This document shows, in pieces, positions 7,083-16,428 of a stretch of DNA of 21,050 bases (position 1 is its first letter; each line of letters opens with the position of its first letter). The DNA is taken from positions 1-21,050 of the forward strand of contig CAYFJO010000173.1 of assembly GCA_964343305.1 (NCBI GenBank), given 5' to 3'. A model generated the notes under the pieces. That model had not been told where the DNA came from, made no database searches, and saw nothing but the letters and a program-made list of their open reading frames with translations. The stretch comes from CAYFJO01 sp964343305 (lineage in GTDB: Bacteria > Planctomycetota > Planctomycetia > Pirellulales > Pirellulaceae). The position numbers and the translations under genes were made by a program.

Positions 7083-10000
7083 TTACTTTGCCTTCTGGAC
7101 TTCGACACCGCTGTTATCGCCGCGACGCTTCATGTCCCAGGCTCTGAAGTTGCCGTCTTGGACCGCTTTGTTTTGCACGTCGATGTTTCGAAGGTAGTCG
7201 GATTGTTGGAGTTGTTTCTTTCCGCCAGCCGGTTTTTGTTCCATTTGCGGTTTGGCAGCCGCGTTCGGTTTCGGTGGCGTACCGTGGGTTTTCTGACCGC
7301 GATAGAAGGCGTATTTTCCGCCCTCGGCCCTGGCGAGAACGGTGGCTGTGCCATTGACGCCGTCGGCTTGAAAGACGCCTCGCAGGTCGGTGTGGCCTGA
7401 GAGGAAGAGGTCGTTGTGGGTGCCGACGACCTTGACCAGAACTTCGGGGATGTAGTTGCCGTCGGCAGTGAGGTCGCGGACGTTGACGCGCACGCTGCCC
7501 TCGGCGGGAGTCTCTTGGATTTCCAACTTGAGTGGCGTGATCAGGATGAGCCCGCTGGTGTAGAGGTTATCGCCGCGGCAGATGACCAGGTAAGCGCCCT
7601 CTTCTTTGATCGGAAGCTTCGCCTTTTTCATTTTGTCGGCGAAATCCTTGCCGTCACCAAGCGGGATGCTTAGCGAACTCTCGGGATCGATACCGGCGAG
7701 GTCGACGGCAGTGATGTTTCTGAGGTTCTTCTCGCGGAGATAGAGTTTCATCAGATCGACTTTGTAGATCTCGAGGGCGGCCTCTTTGATGTTGCGGTAG
7801 TCGAACTTGATCTCGACGTCCTCGCCGGGTTGCAACGTGGTGACTTCGCCCATGCTGATTTTTTTCTCTTTAAAATAGTCGATGGCGTTCGCGGCATCGG
7901 GGTAGAGCTGGCGAACTTTTTCATACCAGGTCATGGCGTCGGCCGGCTCACCCGTGGCGTGATAGATCTGGGCGGTAATATAGCGGGCGTAGTCACGGTC
8001 TTTGCTGTCGCCGTTGGCCACGCTGGTGGCGCTGGCGAGAGCCTCTTTGTAGTGACGCTGCCAGAAGTGGCCGAGGGCCGCCATGTATTCGAAGCTGGTC
8101 TTGAGTTCGCTATCGGCGTGGCGTTCGGCGCCGCGGGCGGCGTGCTCCACGACGTTCGGGTAGTCCTTAAGGGCGAAGTAAACGTTAGCCTCGGAGAAGG
8201 CAGCATCGTCGGCGAGCGGGTTCTTTGGATAAAGCGTGAGGAAGCGGTGCAGCAGGTCGCGGCTGTGCTGGAGCATCGCGATCTTCTCTGGCTCGTCGCG
8301 GTCACCAGGTTTCTCGTGGATCTCGGCATCCGCCTCGTCTGGTGTTGGCTGGCGCTCGCGCAGTCGCTTTTCGCGCGCGGCGATAGCTTTGGCCTCAGGT
8401 GCTTTTTGGAATAGTGATTGGCTGAGGGCAAAAAACGCAGTGGTGACGTCCGCACTGTCAGGGTATTCGAACCAGAGCTCTTCCTGGTAGCGGACCGATC
8501 CGAGGTATTGGCCTTGGTCTTCGAGGACAGCGCTGAGTTTGGAGTCGTTCAGGAAGCTGCTCTCGATGGCGGCCTGGAAGACGAGCCAGGCTCGTTCAAA
8601 CTCGTCGATCTCGCGGTAGGCGCGGCCGACGGTGAGGGTCTTGTCAAACGGGATGACGAGTTCCGGGTGACGCTCGCGCAGGATCTCGAACATCTGCACG
8701 ACACGCGCGGCGTCGAGTTCTTCGCGGCCGGTGTGAATCCACAAGAGCATGCGGGCGATGTCACGCTCGTATTTCTTGCGGTCGTCTTTGTTGGCGAACA
8801 GAGCGTCAAGGTTGTCCTGTGCCTCATCCATCTTGCCGTCTTTGAATCGTTTGGTGGCGAGTTCAAAGTGCTCAGCTCCGTTCATCTTGTAAGGATCTTT
8901 GCTCTTCTCGCCGGGTCGCAGGATCTCGATCTTGCTTTCTTTGCCGACGCGCATCCGGCCGCTATTGAAAGTGTCGCGAAGAATTCCCGGAAGCATGCGA
9001 TACGTTCCTGGAATATGTGCAACGAGTTCGTAGCCGATGTTGCCGATGTGGCCAGGTGCGAAGTAGAGCCGGATGGTCGAGCCATCGATCTCGGATCGTT
9101 TGAAATTGCCAACGAGGGAGCCTTCGACGAGTAACGTGCCAGCCGGTAGGTGCCCTTCGTAAACGAGGTAGTCTTTTTGCAGGTGGGCGTGTGTGCCTTG
9201 GATATTGGCAGTTGTTCGGAAACGTTGTCCGATCTCGAGCGAGACGACGGGGGATGAGCTGTTCGATCTTAGCGGCACGTCACGGTAGCTGAGTTTGTCG
9301 TGGTAGTACCCGCGCCCTTGGACGCGTGGGTAATCGAAGCTGGCGGGATCTTTGAGGTCTGGGGAAAAACCGGAGAGCGTGGCTGCGTAGCGGACTTCGC
9401 CACCGCCGTCGATTTTGATGCGAACCTTGTTTTCGCCGGCGTTGATCTGGCCGGCTGGGATGGCGAACGTCTGCGTGTTCGTGAGTTCGGCGGACTTGAT
9501 TGTCAGAACCGGTTTGTCGTTGACGACGAGGTTGATGTTGAAGTCGTCGCCGGGGCGTTCGCCGCGGTTGAAATATTCTGCCAAGGCAGCGACCGTCGGG
9601 CCGAGCGAGCTTTCGGATCGGAGTCTTGCCGTCTGGCCAAGCAGGTAGTTGGCGACCTTGGCCGTCGTGGCGGAATCGCGACGAAGTTTGGCATACGACC
9701 AGAGAGCGAGCGCGGTGGTGCTCGTGTCGTCCTTGAGAATTGCGTGGCGGGAATTCGATTTCCAGCGAGAGTTCTCGACGAGTTTGGTGTCGAGAATCTT
9801 GAGCAGATCTTCGGCGAAGGTCGGTCGATCCATGCGAATGAAGGCAGCAGCCATGTAGGCGAGTGCGGTCTCGCTGAGGCTCTGGCGATCGCGGTAAAGG
9901 CGGTTGGCAGCCGAGAAGTCGGCGCGGCCGGTGACCGACAGCGCGTGGATGAAGATCGCTTTGCTATCGGAGTCGTTCGTCTCGATTTTCGGGAAGGCAG

Positions 10001-13000
10001 CCGCGAAGAACTTCTCTGCCTTTTCAAAGGTGGCGTGGTGTACCGGGATGCCAGCTTGCTTGGCGAGCGCGAGTCCCCAATAGATCGTGGCGGAACCGGT
10101 GTGCGTGCTGTGGTTTGCGAGCCTGTTCCACGACCATGAGCCGTTTTTGAGCTGGGTCACGACGACGCCGGAAACGAGCGAGCGGACGCGCTCTGTGAGC
10201 AGGTGGATCTCTGCTGGAGAAGCACCGCGGTCGCGCGCGTAATCGAGGGCGCTAACTGCGGCCAGCAGCGTGCTTCCTGGAGTCTGCGGGTCTGGTGAGT
10301 AAATGCAACTCGAACCGAACATTGGGCTGCCACGCTCGAGGGCGAGGTCGATCAGTGCTTGCTCGATGGACGGGCTGATGGTGACGTGGAGCTTCCGGCC
10401 GGAGTATTTTTGTTCTTTCGCCAACGTGAGTGTTGCGCCCGCCTCGGTACTGGTGACGCCACCGGTGTGGGCGGCGTATTCGAGTCCCCACGGTCGGACG
10501 CGCAGATCCGTGTCCGAGCTGTCGCTGTGGTCGCCGGCCTTCGCCGCGACTTCGAGCTTGAGCGACTCGGTGAACGGAATCGTGTAGCCGTCGAAGACGA
10601 GTTCGGTGGTACTCTGCTTCTTGATCCCGATTGTCTTCTTGGTACTGAACGGCTGGGCCGCGCCGGAGATTTTCAGCGTGACGGTCGCGTCGCCCTCGAA
10701 GTCTGTAAGGTTGTGGACGGTGGCGAGCAGTTGCATGGTGTCGCCTTCCTGCAGCACATCGCGCGTCCGCAGTTCGACGAGGAAATCTTTGCGGGTGATG
10801 ACTTTGGTGCTGGACTGGCCGACGAGAGTGTCCGTCGTGCAGCCTTTGGCGGCGATGTTCCACTGGCCGGCCGAATCGGGGAGTTGGACTATGGCTTGGG
10901 CTTTGCCGTCGTCGCCGGTGGTGATTGGAGAGAGCCAGACGGCGGATGCGCCTGCGATACTTGCGTCGCCGGCATTACGTTTGCTTCGCCCGAATACGCT
11001 CTGCGGCCTCGCGCCATAATATACACCACCAAGCTGTGCACCGCCGGAGACCGTCGTTGTGGATTGCCCGTTGAACAGGCGAAACGCGCCTGGCAGTCGG
11101 TTTAAATGCGGGACGCCACCTTCCATTTGGAAATTGAATTCCGCTTCTGATTCGTCAGTCTGGAAGGAGTCGTGGAGATTGCCAAAGTTGGAAACGGTCT
11201 GGCCAGCCTGTTGCGGCAGAGCGAGCTTCTGGAAACGGCCATTGTTGAAAATGCTCTCGTGGACGCTCTCGCAATTGAAGCTCAGGACGGAGTTGCGTGG
11301 GTTGAGGTTTAGCTCGATCTGGTTAATGGAGAGGATCTGTTCAAAGTCGTTGGCGACAATTGTGGCCTCGCTGCCGCCGACGCGCGTGCGTTTCGAGAAG
11401 GCGGTGTAGCTCCAGTCGCAGGTCGAGATGAGGCTGAACTCGGTGAAGCGACTCGCGCCTTTTTGGAAGAATGTCAGGATATTCGTCGTGCCGTCCGGAA
11501 AGCGGTCGAGCAGTGCCTGGTTGACGAGCGCAAGTGCAAGCTCGGCTTTCACAGGCTGGCCGAGCTGGTCGGTGACGGCGATATCGACGGTGGCATTTTC
11601 GCCGGGGGCGTAGGTTTCTTTGCTCGGCGTGATGGTGACCTTCAGTTCGCGCCGGATATTGAAGCGTTTCGACGCACCGCGCAGCACGCGCCCATCGATC
11701 AGTGCGACGCTGACCCTGAAGTTGGGGAAGTGTGCATGCTCGACGGGGATCTCTAGCTCGTTTTCGCCTTTCTTGATCGAGATGATCTCGTGGTGAAGGA
11801 CTTCCTCGCCCTCGTAGGTGAGCAGGGCGAGCCCTTTGGCCACGCGCGAGTGCAAACGCAGCGGAATTTTCGAGCCAACGTCGTATGTGCTTTTCTCGGC
11901 AAAGAATCGCAGTTTCTGCATGTCTTCGTCATCGCTGACGCTAACCGTCGTTTGGCCAGTGACAGTCTGATCGAAACGGTCCTGACCGCTGGCTCGCAGC
12001 GTGTGGACGCCGCCTTTTTTGAGGTTCAAAATGGCCGTGCCCTTGCCGGTTTTCGGATCAGTGGTGACTTTGATTTCCTCGACGGTGACTTGCGCGGTCG
12101 GTTGCGGGTTGTAGGCGATCCACGGCACGGCTTCGAGCACAGGGTTCTGTTTTTGCACCTCGCTGCGCAAGACAGTGATGGTGAGATCTTTGCCGACCGG
12201 TTTGCCATCGGCGCCGACCGTAGCGACTTGGACTTCGAAAGCCTCGTTGGCCAGCGCCAGTGGCTGATCGGGTTTGAGGGCGATGTGGTAACCGAGTTTG
12301 GCCAGGTAGACGGCGTTGTTGGTGGAGATGTTTAACGCGGGAATGCTCGCGCCGAATTGCAACGGAGTGCCGGGAACGAAGCCGGCGGTGTCGAGGCTGA
12401 TCTTGATCTTGCCTTCGGCGTCGGTCTTCTGGCTGAGCTTGCGGCCGTCGGGCAAACTGATCTCAACGAGCTTGTCCGCGGCAGGTGATCCCCAATAGTA
12501 AATGGCGCTGAGCGTGGCCTCGATTTTTTCGCCGCGGAAGTAAACCTGCTGCGGGAAATCGAAAGCGAGACGGACGCGGTCGAGCATGAACTGTTGGACA
12601 GCGAAGGTCCCCTGGTACGTGATCTCCTTCTTGTCCTTTGGGTGGGCGATGATGCTGTACGCGCCAAATGCGGCGGAGTTTGGAAGTTGGATTGCGGTGT
12701 CGAACGTGCCGAATTCTGACAGGGTCAGTTCAGACTCGCCCAACAGTCGGCCGGCGGGGTCGGTGATGCGCACAATGTATTCGCGTTTTTCCGGCACGAT
12801 ATAGCTGCCGTCCTTGACGTCGCGGATGATGCCGCGAACTGCAACTGCCTCGCCCTGCTGATAGGCGGACTTGTCGGTGTAGATGTATCCGCGCTGCGAC
12901 AGGCCAGTGCTGAAACGAAGGTTGCCAATGTTGAGTAGATTGGTGGCGCTGCCGCTTGGACCTGTCGCAAGCACACGCAGGTCCTTAATGGTGGTCAGCT

Positions 13001-15140
13001 CTGGAAATCTTCCACGAAACACGCCGTCATCGCCGGTCTTGCCGGTGGCGATGATACTCGTGCCGTCGCTGAACAGGAGCTGGGTGTCCGCGGCCGGTTT
13101 ATTCTTGAGCTGGTCCTCGACGTAGACGAGGGCTTCCTTCCGGCTACTCTTGAGGATCAAGTCGATGTCGGAACGAACGACGAGCGTGCTGGCGGACCAG
13201 TCGCCACCCTCGATCTTAACGACACGAATACCTGGCTTCTTACCCGGGAACGGGATCTCAATATCGCGGATTAGTTGAGTGTATTTTTTGTAGCCATCGA
13301 GTTTCACTTCCCATGTTTTCTGCGGCTCGATGAGGTCGATGTCGAGGTGGTCGATCCGGGCGAGCTTGTGGGTCTTGCGAAAGTAGGACTCGAGATTGAG
13401 CGGGTAGACGCTGACTTTGAGTCTCTCGATGTTCCGCGCGGTGACCGCAACTTTCGCGACCTCGTTGGTGCGGAACGTTCGCTCGGTGGCAACGCCAAGA
13501 GATTTTTGCGAGAGCATAACCACACGTGCCTTGGCCGGCTGCGCCCATGAGCCCCAGGTCAGGCGGCGGAATGTGGCAAGCCCGTCCTCGAGCTGGCCGA
13601 GTTGCTCGGATTGGAAGACGCCCGTGCGGTAGAGCGCGAGGGACGACTCCTCGGTGTTGGGGTACTTACTGATGAGGCGCGACCATTCATCGATCGCCTT
13701 TTCATACTCTTTCTCCGCAACATACATCTGCCCGAGCGTGAACATGATCTGCCGCGCGCGTTGGTCGAGCGGGTATTTGGTGAGGAACTGAGCAAAATGT
13801 TGTCGGGCTTTGACGTCCTCGCCGGCGGCAACTGCGTCGAGGCCAATTTGAAACTCTGCGTTGATGATTCCAGTCTGGGACGCAGCCCACTGCGCGCCGT
13901 CTGGGTAGCGATTGACGTAGGCTTGCCACTGCTTGATCGCCTCGTCATATTTCTTCTGGTTAAATAGCAGTTGCGCGATTTGGAAGAAGGACCGGCGCTG
14001 CAGTTTTTTGAGGTTCTCAGCCGGAGAGATGCCAGTCTTGGGATCGGGTGTCGTTGCTTTTTCGTCGGCGTTGAATTCGAAGTTTTTACCTTCGACGAAA
14101 TCCCGATGCGCGGCGATCGCGTCGTCAGTGCGACCAAGCTTGACGAGCGTATTGGGCAAACTGCGGGCGAGCTTAACGGCCTGCTCATATGCCGGGTAGG
14201 TGGCGAGGAATTTTCTGGTCTCGGCGATCGAATTGGGTGGATCTTTGGCGTACGTTAGCACGCGTTGATAGGCGACGTCGGATTTGTCACGCGTGACCGT
14301 GCCACCGCGACCATCGTCGAACTCCATGACAACGTCCTTGAGGATCGGAAGAAAGGCGTCGACATTCTGGCGGGCGGCGTCGTTGTTGCCGTTGATGACC
14401 TGGGAGCTAATGAGAGCGAACCGCGCCTCGAGGCGGTGCTTGCCCGGTGCGACGGGATTCTGTTTGAGCTGGCCGCGCTGACGTGTGGAGCTGCCCACCG
14501 GACCAGTCCAGGTCGGGTCGAAGTCGTCGAGGTACTTTCGCAGGGCAGCGATCGCCTGCGGATGTTGTTTAAGGCGCTGAAACGTCAGAGCGGCTTTAAA
14601 CTGAATGTCGTCATTGAGCTCACGTTTGATTTCAAGTGCGAGCACCTGTTGATAGAGAGCGAGCGCCTTGGCGTCATCGGCCGGAAGCGCGTCCAGCTCG
14701 TTCGGATCTGGGCGTCGGGCAAGCTTGTCAGCGAAATCGACCAGGACGTTCGCGATCAACTGTTTGCGATCAGGCGAGAAAATACGGTCTGCCTCTGCGG
14801 CAAGGATTGACTCGGCGGCCTTGTGATCTTTCAGTGCTATGAGTGCGCGGGCCATGAGGAAGCGCGCCTTGTATTTCCATTGAGAGTCTGGGTATTCTTT
14901 CAGGAATCCCTCGCAGGTGACGGCCGCGGCAGAATTTTTCCCAGACAGGTACAGGGCGACGGCTTTGAGGTAACTGGAGTAGTCGCCGGTCTTGGCTTTT
15001 TCCAGGTGGGTGATAGCAGTCTCAAACTGACGAGCTTGCAAGGCCTGTTCGGCGTCGTCGATCGGTGCAGCCTGGGCAGAAGAGAGGAGAAGTATTGCGC
15101 AGATGGCTGCGAGTCGGCTGGTGTTTTTCATCGTGTTCAC
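7083..15140 (-). CDS. giant TPR / alpha-2-macroglobulin-like exported protein
   Basis: About 2,685 residues. GTG-15140 is preferred because AGAAGGA lies 7 nt upstream; ATG-15131 and ATG-15170 are in-frame alternatives. Order of parts, numbered from the GTG: signal peptide ending at SSAQAA (about 25); TPR-type helical repeats (30-530); MG1-like domain with ARNIERLKVSVYPL (about 560-680); MG domains including GYIYTDKSAYQQGEAV (about 750-850); bait-region-type domain FFAEKSTYDVGSKIPLRL (about 1075-1150); MG domain TPSKETYAPGENATVDI (1170-1215); a 170-residue polar, Gly/Asn-rich stretch that could be the protease bait (1220-1395); the A2M core domain SVWLSPITTGDDGKA (about 1400-1490); a helical thioester-type domain (1580-1860); a C-terminal MG domain (1930-2075); a second TPR block (2085-2430); a second MG1-like domain (2437-2550); a carboxypeptidase-regulatory-like beta domain and a charged tail. 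The thioester motif CxEQ is absent: the matching place reads SSCIYS (Cys-1612). Family members trap proteases in the periplasm. No penicillin-binding protein 1C gene accompanies it here. Confidence 0.9.
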   Translation of the reverse strand: MNTMKNTSRLAAICAILLLSSAQAAPIDDAEQALQARQFETAITHLEKAKTGDYSSYLKAVALYLSGKNSAAAVTCEGFLKEYPDSQWKYKARFLMARALIALKDHKAAESILAAEADRIFSPDRKQLIANVLVDFADKLARRPDPNELDALPADDAKALALYQQVLALEIKRELNDDIQFKAALTFQRLKQHPQAIAALRKYLDDFDPTWTGPVGSSTRQRGQLKQNPVAPGKHRLEARFALISSQVINGNNDAARQNVDAFLPILKDVVMEFDDGRGGTVTRDKSDVAYQRVLTYAKDPPNSIAETRKFLATYPAYEQAVKLARSLPNTLVKLGRTDDAIAAHRDFVEGKNFEFNADEKATTPDPKTGISPAENLKKLQRRSFFQIAQLLFNQKKYDEAIKQWQAYVNRYPDGAQWAASQTGIINAEFQIGLDAVAAGEDVKARQHFAQFLTKYPLDQRARQIMFTLGQMYVAEKEYEKAIDEWSRLISKYPNTEESSLALYRTGVFQSEQLGQLEDGLATFRRLTWGSWAQPAKARVVMLSQKSLGVATERTFRTNEVAKVAVTARNIERLKVSVYPLNLESYFRKTHKLARIDHLDIDLIEPQKTWEVKLDGYKKYTQLIRDIEIPFPGKKPGIRVVKIEGGDWSASTLVVRSDIDLILKSSRKEALVYVEDQLKNKPAADTQLLFSDGTSIIATGKTGDDGVFRGRFPELTTIKDLRVLATGPSGSATNLLNIGNLRFSTGLSQRGYIYTDKSAYQQGEAVAVRGIIRDVKDGSYIVPEKREYIVRITDPAGRLLGESELTLSEFGTFDTAIQLPNSAAFGAYSIIAHPKDKKEITYQGTFAVQQFMLDRVRLAFDFPQQVYFRGEKIEATLSAIYYWGSPAADKLVEISLPDGRKLSQKTDAEGKIKISLDTAGFVPGTPLQFGASIPALNISTNNAVYLAKLGYHIALKPDQPLALANEAFEVQVATVGADGKPVGKDLTITVLRSEVQKQNPVLEAVPWIAYNPQPTAQVTVEEIKVTTDPKTGKGTAILNLKKGGVHTLRASGQDRFDQTVTGQTTVSVSDDEDMQKLRFFAEKSTYDVGSKIPLRLHSRVAKGLALLTYEGEEVLHHEIISIKKGENELEIPVEHAHFPNFRVSVALIDGRVLRGASKRFNIRRELKVTITPSKETYAPGENATVDIAVTDQLGQPVKAELALALVNQALLDRFPDGTTNILTFFQKGASRFTEFSLISTCDWSYTAFSKRTRVGGSEATIVANDFEQILSINQIELNLNPRNSVLSFNCESVHESIFNNGRFQKLALPQQAGQTVSNFGNLHDSFQTDESEAEFNFQMEGGVPHLNRLPGAFRLFNGQSTTTVSGGAQLGGVYYGARPQSVFGRSKRNAGDASIAGASAVWLSPITTGDDGKAQAIVQLPDSAGQWNIAAKGCTTDTLVGQSSTKVITRKDFLVELRTRDVLQEGDTMQLLATVHNLTDFEGDATVTLKISGAAQPFSTKKTIGIKKQSTTELVFDGYTIPFTESLKLEVAAKAGDHSDSSDTDLRVRPWGLEYAAHTGGVTSTEAGATLTLAKEQKYSGRKLHVTISPSIEQALIDLALERGSPMFGSSCIYSPDPQTPGSTLLAAVSALDYARDRGASPAEIHLLTERVRSLVSGVVVTQLKNGSWSWNRLANHSTHTGSATIYWGLALAKQAGIPVHHATFEKAEKFFAAAFPKIETNDSDSKAIFIHALSVTGRADFSAANRLYRDRQSLSETALAYMAAAFIRMDRPTFAEDLLKILDTKLVENSRWKSNSRHAILKDDTSTTALALWSYAKLRRDSATTAKVANYLLGQTARLRSESSLGPTVAALAEYFNRGERPGDDFNINLVVNDKPVLTIKSAELTNTQTFAIPAGQINAGENKVRIKIDGGGEVRYAATLSGFSPDLKDPASFDYPRVQGRGYYHDKLSYRDVPLRSNSSSPVVSLEIGQRFRTTANIQGTHAHLQKDYLVYEGHLPAGTLLVEGSLVGNFKRSEIDGSTIRLYFAPGHIGNIGYELVAHIPGTYRMLPGILRDTFNSGRMRVGKESKIEILRPGEKSKDPYKMNGAEHFELATKRFKDGKMDEAQDNLDALFANKDDRKKYERDIARMLLWIHTGREELDAARVVQMFEILRERHPELVIPFDKTLTVGRAYREIDEFERAWLVFQAAIESSFLNDSKLSAVLEDQGQYLGSVRYQEELWFEYPDSADVTTAFFALSQSLFQKAPEAKAIAAREKRLRERQPTPDEADAEIHEKPGDRDEPEKIAMLQHSRDLLHRFLTLYPKNPLADDAAFSEANVYFALKDYPNVVEHAARGAERHADSELKTSFEYMAALGHFWQRHYKEALASATSVANGDSKDRDYARYITAQIYHATGEPADAMTWYEKVRQLYPDAANAIDYFKEKKISMGEVTTLQPGEDVEIKFDYRNIKEAALEIYKVDLMKLYLREKNLRNITAVDLAGIDPESSLSIPLGDGKDFADKMKKAKLPIKEEGAYLVICRGDNLYTSGLILITPLKLEIQETPAEGSVRVNVRDLTADGNYIPEVLVKVVGTHNDLFLSGHTDLRGVFQADGVNGTATVLARAEGGKYAFYRGQKTHGTPPKPNAAAKPQMEQKPAGGKKQLQQSDYLRNIDVQNKAVQDGNFRAWDMKRRGDNSGVEVQKAK

Positions 15141-15205
15141 GTGTTTTTCCTTCTCGTGTGAGATGCCCAAAGCCAGGATCTGTTTGAAATTCTGCTTGAT
15201 AGGAT

Positions 15206-15235
15206 ATTGTAAGAAACTGCTGCGGTGGCAGCCAA
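15206..15235 (-). promoter_or_regulatory. candidate promoter of the A2M-like gene
   Basis: On the minus strand TTGGCT (15230-15235) and TACAAT (15206-15211) are separated by 18 nt, giving four of six and five of six matches to the sigma-70-type -35 and -10 hexamers. The predicted start of transcription would leave a leader of about 60 nt before GTG-15140. Planctomycete promoters are poorly conserved, so this is tentative. Confidence 0.3.
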
Positions 15236-15916
15236 GAGAGCCGTTCGATTCAGCTCGGTGTTTTAGAGTTTTACGTCACCTACCAACGATTCGTTCAAGG
15301 CAACGACGTCTAGAACGCCACCAATCACATTGTTCCGCGTTGTTCACTCTACGACCAACAAATCTTAGGGGGAAACTGATCGCCGCTTTGACATTGCTGT
15401 GCCGAAAGACGTTGGTAGCACATCGGGTAAGAAAGAAGCGGCTTCCCCAGATAGTCACCGTAGGTCTTGTTGTTTACATAGTAACGCTCAAGTGCCAGCG
15501 TTATCCGATCCTTCCCGATGTCCAATCGGACGAGGTGTCCCTCGTGCTGTTGCGTTTCGTCTTCCCGGCCGGCGGTGGAATGATTCCTTATTATGGTTGC
15601 ATTGTAATTCATGACCATGTGGGCGCGCGTAACATCGTTGTAACGACACCAGTTGCGAGCACCTTGCGGAAGTCACCACAGTTGAACGCCATGAGAATCA
15701 ACATTACTTGAAACAACTCCGTCGCGTGGGCGATCGCTACCAGATCAGAGTCCTTGAAGCCATTGCGGATTGGTGAAATCGACCGACACACCCAAACGTC
15801 GAATAGGGGCGAGTCAAAATGCCTTCAGTTCTTGACACACGGTCGACATTTTCCCGGAGTTGCCGACGTTTTCGGCCTCCTCAACTTGAAAACCCCATCT
15901 CGCTAATCAAAATCTC

Positions 15917-15962
15917 GAATACTCGTAAGAACTGAGGTAATTGGACGCCTCAAAAAGTATTC
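15917..15962. other. nested stem-loop
   Basis: GAATACT (15917-15923) is complementary to AGTATTC (15956-15962), and inside it TGAGG (15933-15937) is complementary to CCTCA (15948-15952). The inner stem leaves a 10-nt loop. It is the leftmost member of a series of stems running to 16445. Confidence 0.4.
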
Positions 15963-16025
15963 AATTTCACCTGTCGGGTTGCGCACAAGTGACGCGTCTG
16001 CGATCGGATGCGCTGGATCGTTCAG

Positions 16026-16085
16026 TGCGTCGGTCCGACACTCCGACGCAGGTTAGCGATTTCGGTTTGAAGCGTCGGTCGCGGA
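16026..16085. repeat. dispersed palindromic repeat, copy 2
   Basis: TGCGTCGG (16026-16033) and CCGACGCA (16043-16050) form a perfect 8-bp stem with a 9-nt loop, followed by a tail with a second GCGTCGG (16072-16078) and GAAGCGTCGGTCGCG. Stem, loop length and tail match copy 1 at 297-355, while the loop sequence differs. Conserved stems with a changed loop suggest that the pairing, rather than the exact sequence, is kept. Confidence 0.6.
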
Positions 16086-16113
16086 CCCAAGACGGTCATT
16101 TCGGCAATGCGGC

Positions 16114-16287
16114 TTCGTGACCAGTTGTCGTCCTTGGTCACGAACGGACTTAGCCTTGACGACACATGCCACGCCCTCATGTGTCGCGAAGGGCGTAATC
16201 GCAGTGGGAGTTCGAGGCTAAGTTGATGTTGTCGTCGATTTGATTTCGCAACTGCAGCGGTCTCCGTCACCGAGGCGAGTTGCGAAA
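16114..16287. ncRNA. candidate structured RNA: cluster of perfect stems
   Basis: Four perfect stems lie in 174 nt. TTCGTGACCA (16114-16123) pairs with TGGTCACGAA (16135-16144), 10 bp with an 11-nt loop. ACTTAGCCT (16148-16156) pairs with AGGCTAAGT (16215-16223), 9 bp, and encloses CGACACATG (16160-16168) paired with CATGTGTCG (16178-16186), 9 bp with a 9-nt loop. TTTCGCAACT (16244-16253) pairs with AGTTGCGAAA (16278-16287), 10 bp. Together they read as hairpin, nested hairpin, hairpin, without conflict between the main stems. The strand of transcription is unknown because inverted repeats look alike on both strands. No match to tmRNA, RNase P RNA, 6S RNA or a known riboswitch was recognised. 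A run of decayed palindromic repeats is the alternative. Confidence 0.4.
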
Positions 16288-16428
16288 GACGCTTCGACGC
16301 ATCGGGTTGTCCAACCTCGGCGAGTTGGCATTTGGCAAAACTGCAGTCGGTGTGATCGACCTAGGAACACTCGGGGCCTTGTCGATGTGATGACGCCGGT
16401 CGTTCGATGTCTCAACTGTGAACTGCTT

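Noticed and set aside
7830..14810. Several plus-strand frames of 180-280 codons opposite the A2M-like gene (for example 8418-9134, 9300-10139 and 10359-11105).
   Set aside because: They lie antisense to a continuous 2,685-codon gene whose domains are recognisable throughout. Their products show no family signature, and long antisense frames are common in GC-rich coding DNA.
15349..15618. An 89-codon minus-strand frame in the large spacer, with a polar, non-random looking product.
   Set aside because: No ribosome-binding site before its ATG, no recognised family, and it stands alone. A homologue elsewhere would change this; a protein search would decide.
15830..15870. TTGACA near 15832 as a promoter for a transcript running right into the stem-loop cluster.
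   Set aside because: No acceptable -10 hexamer follows at 16-18 nt; a single hexamer is not enough.
16160..16196. An H-type pseudoknot built from the two complementary pairs.
   Set aside because: Only 3 nt (CGA) would have to cross a 9-bp stem, which is sterically too short; competing hairpins are the better reading.
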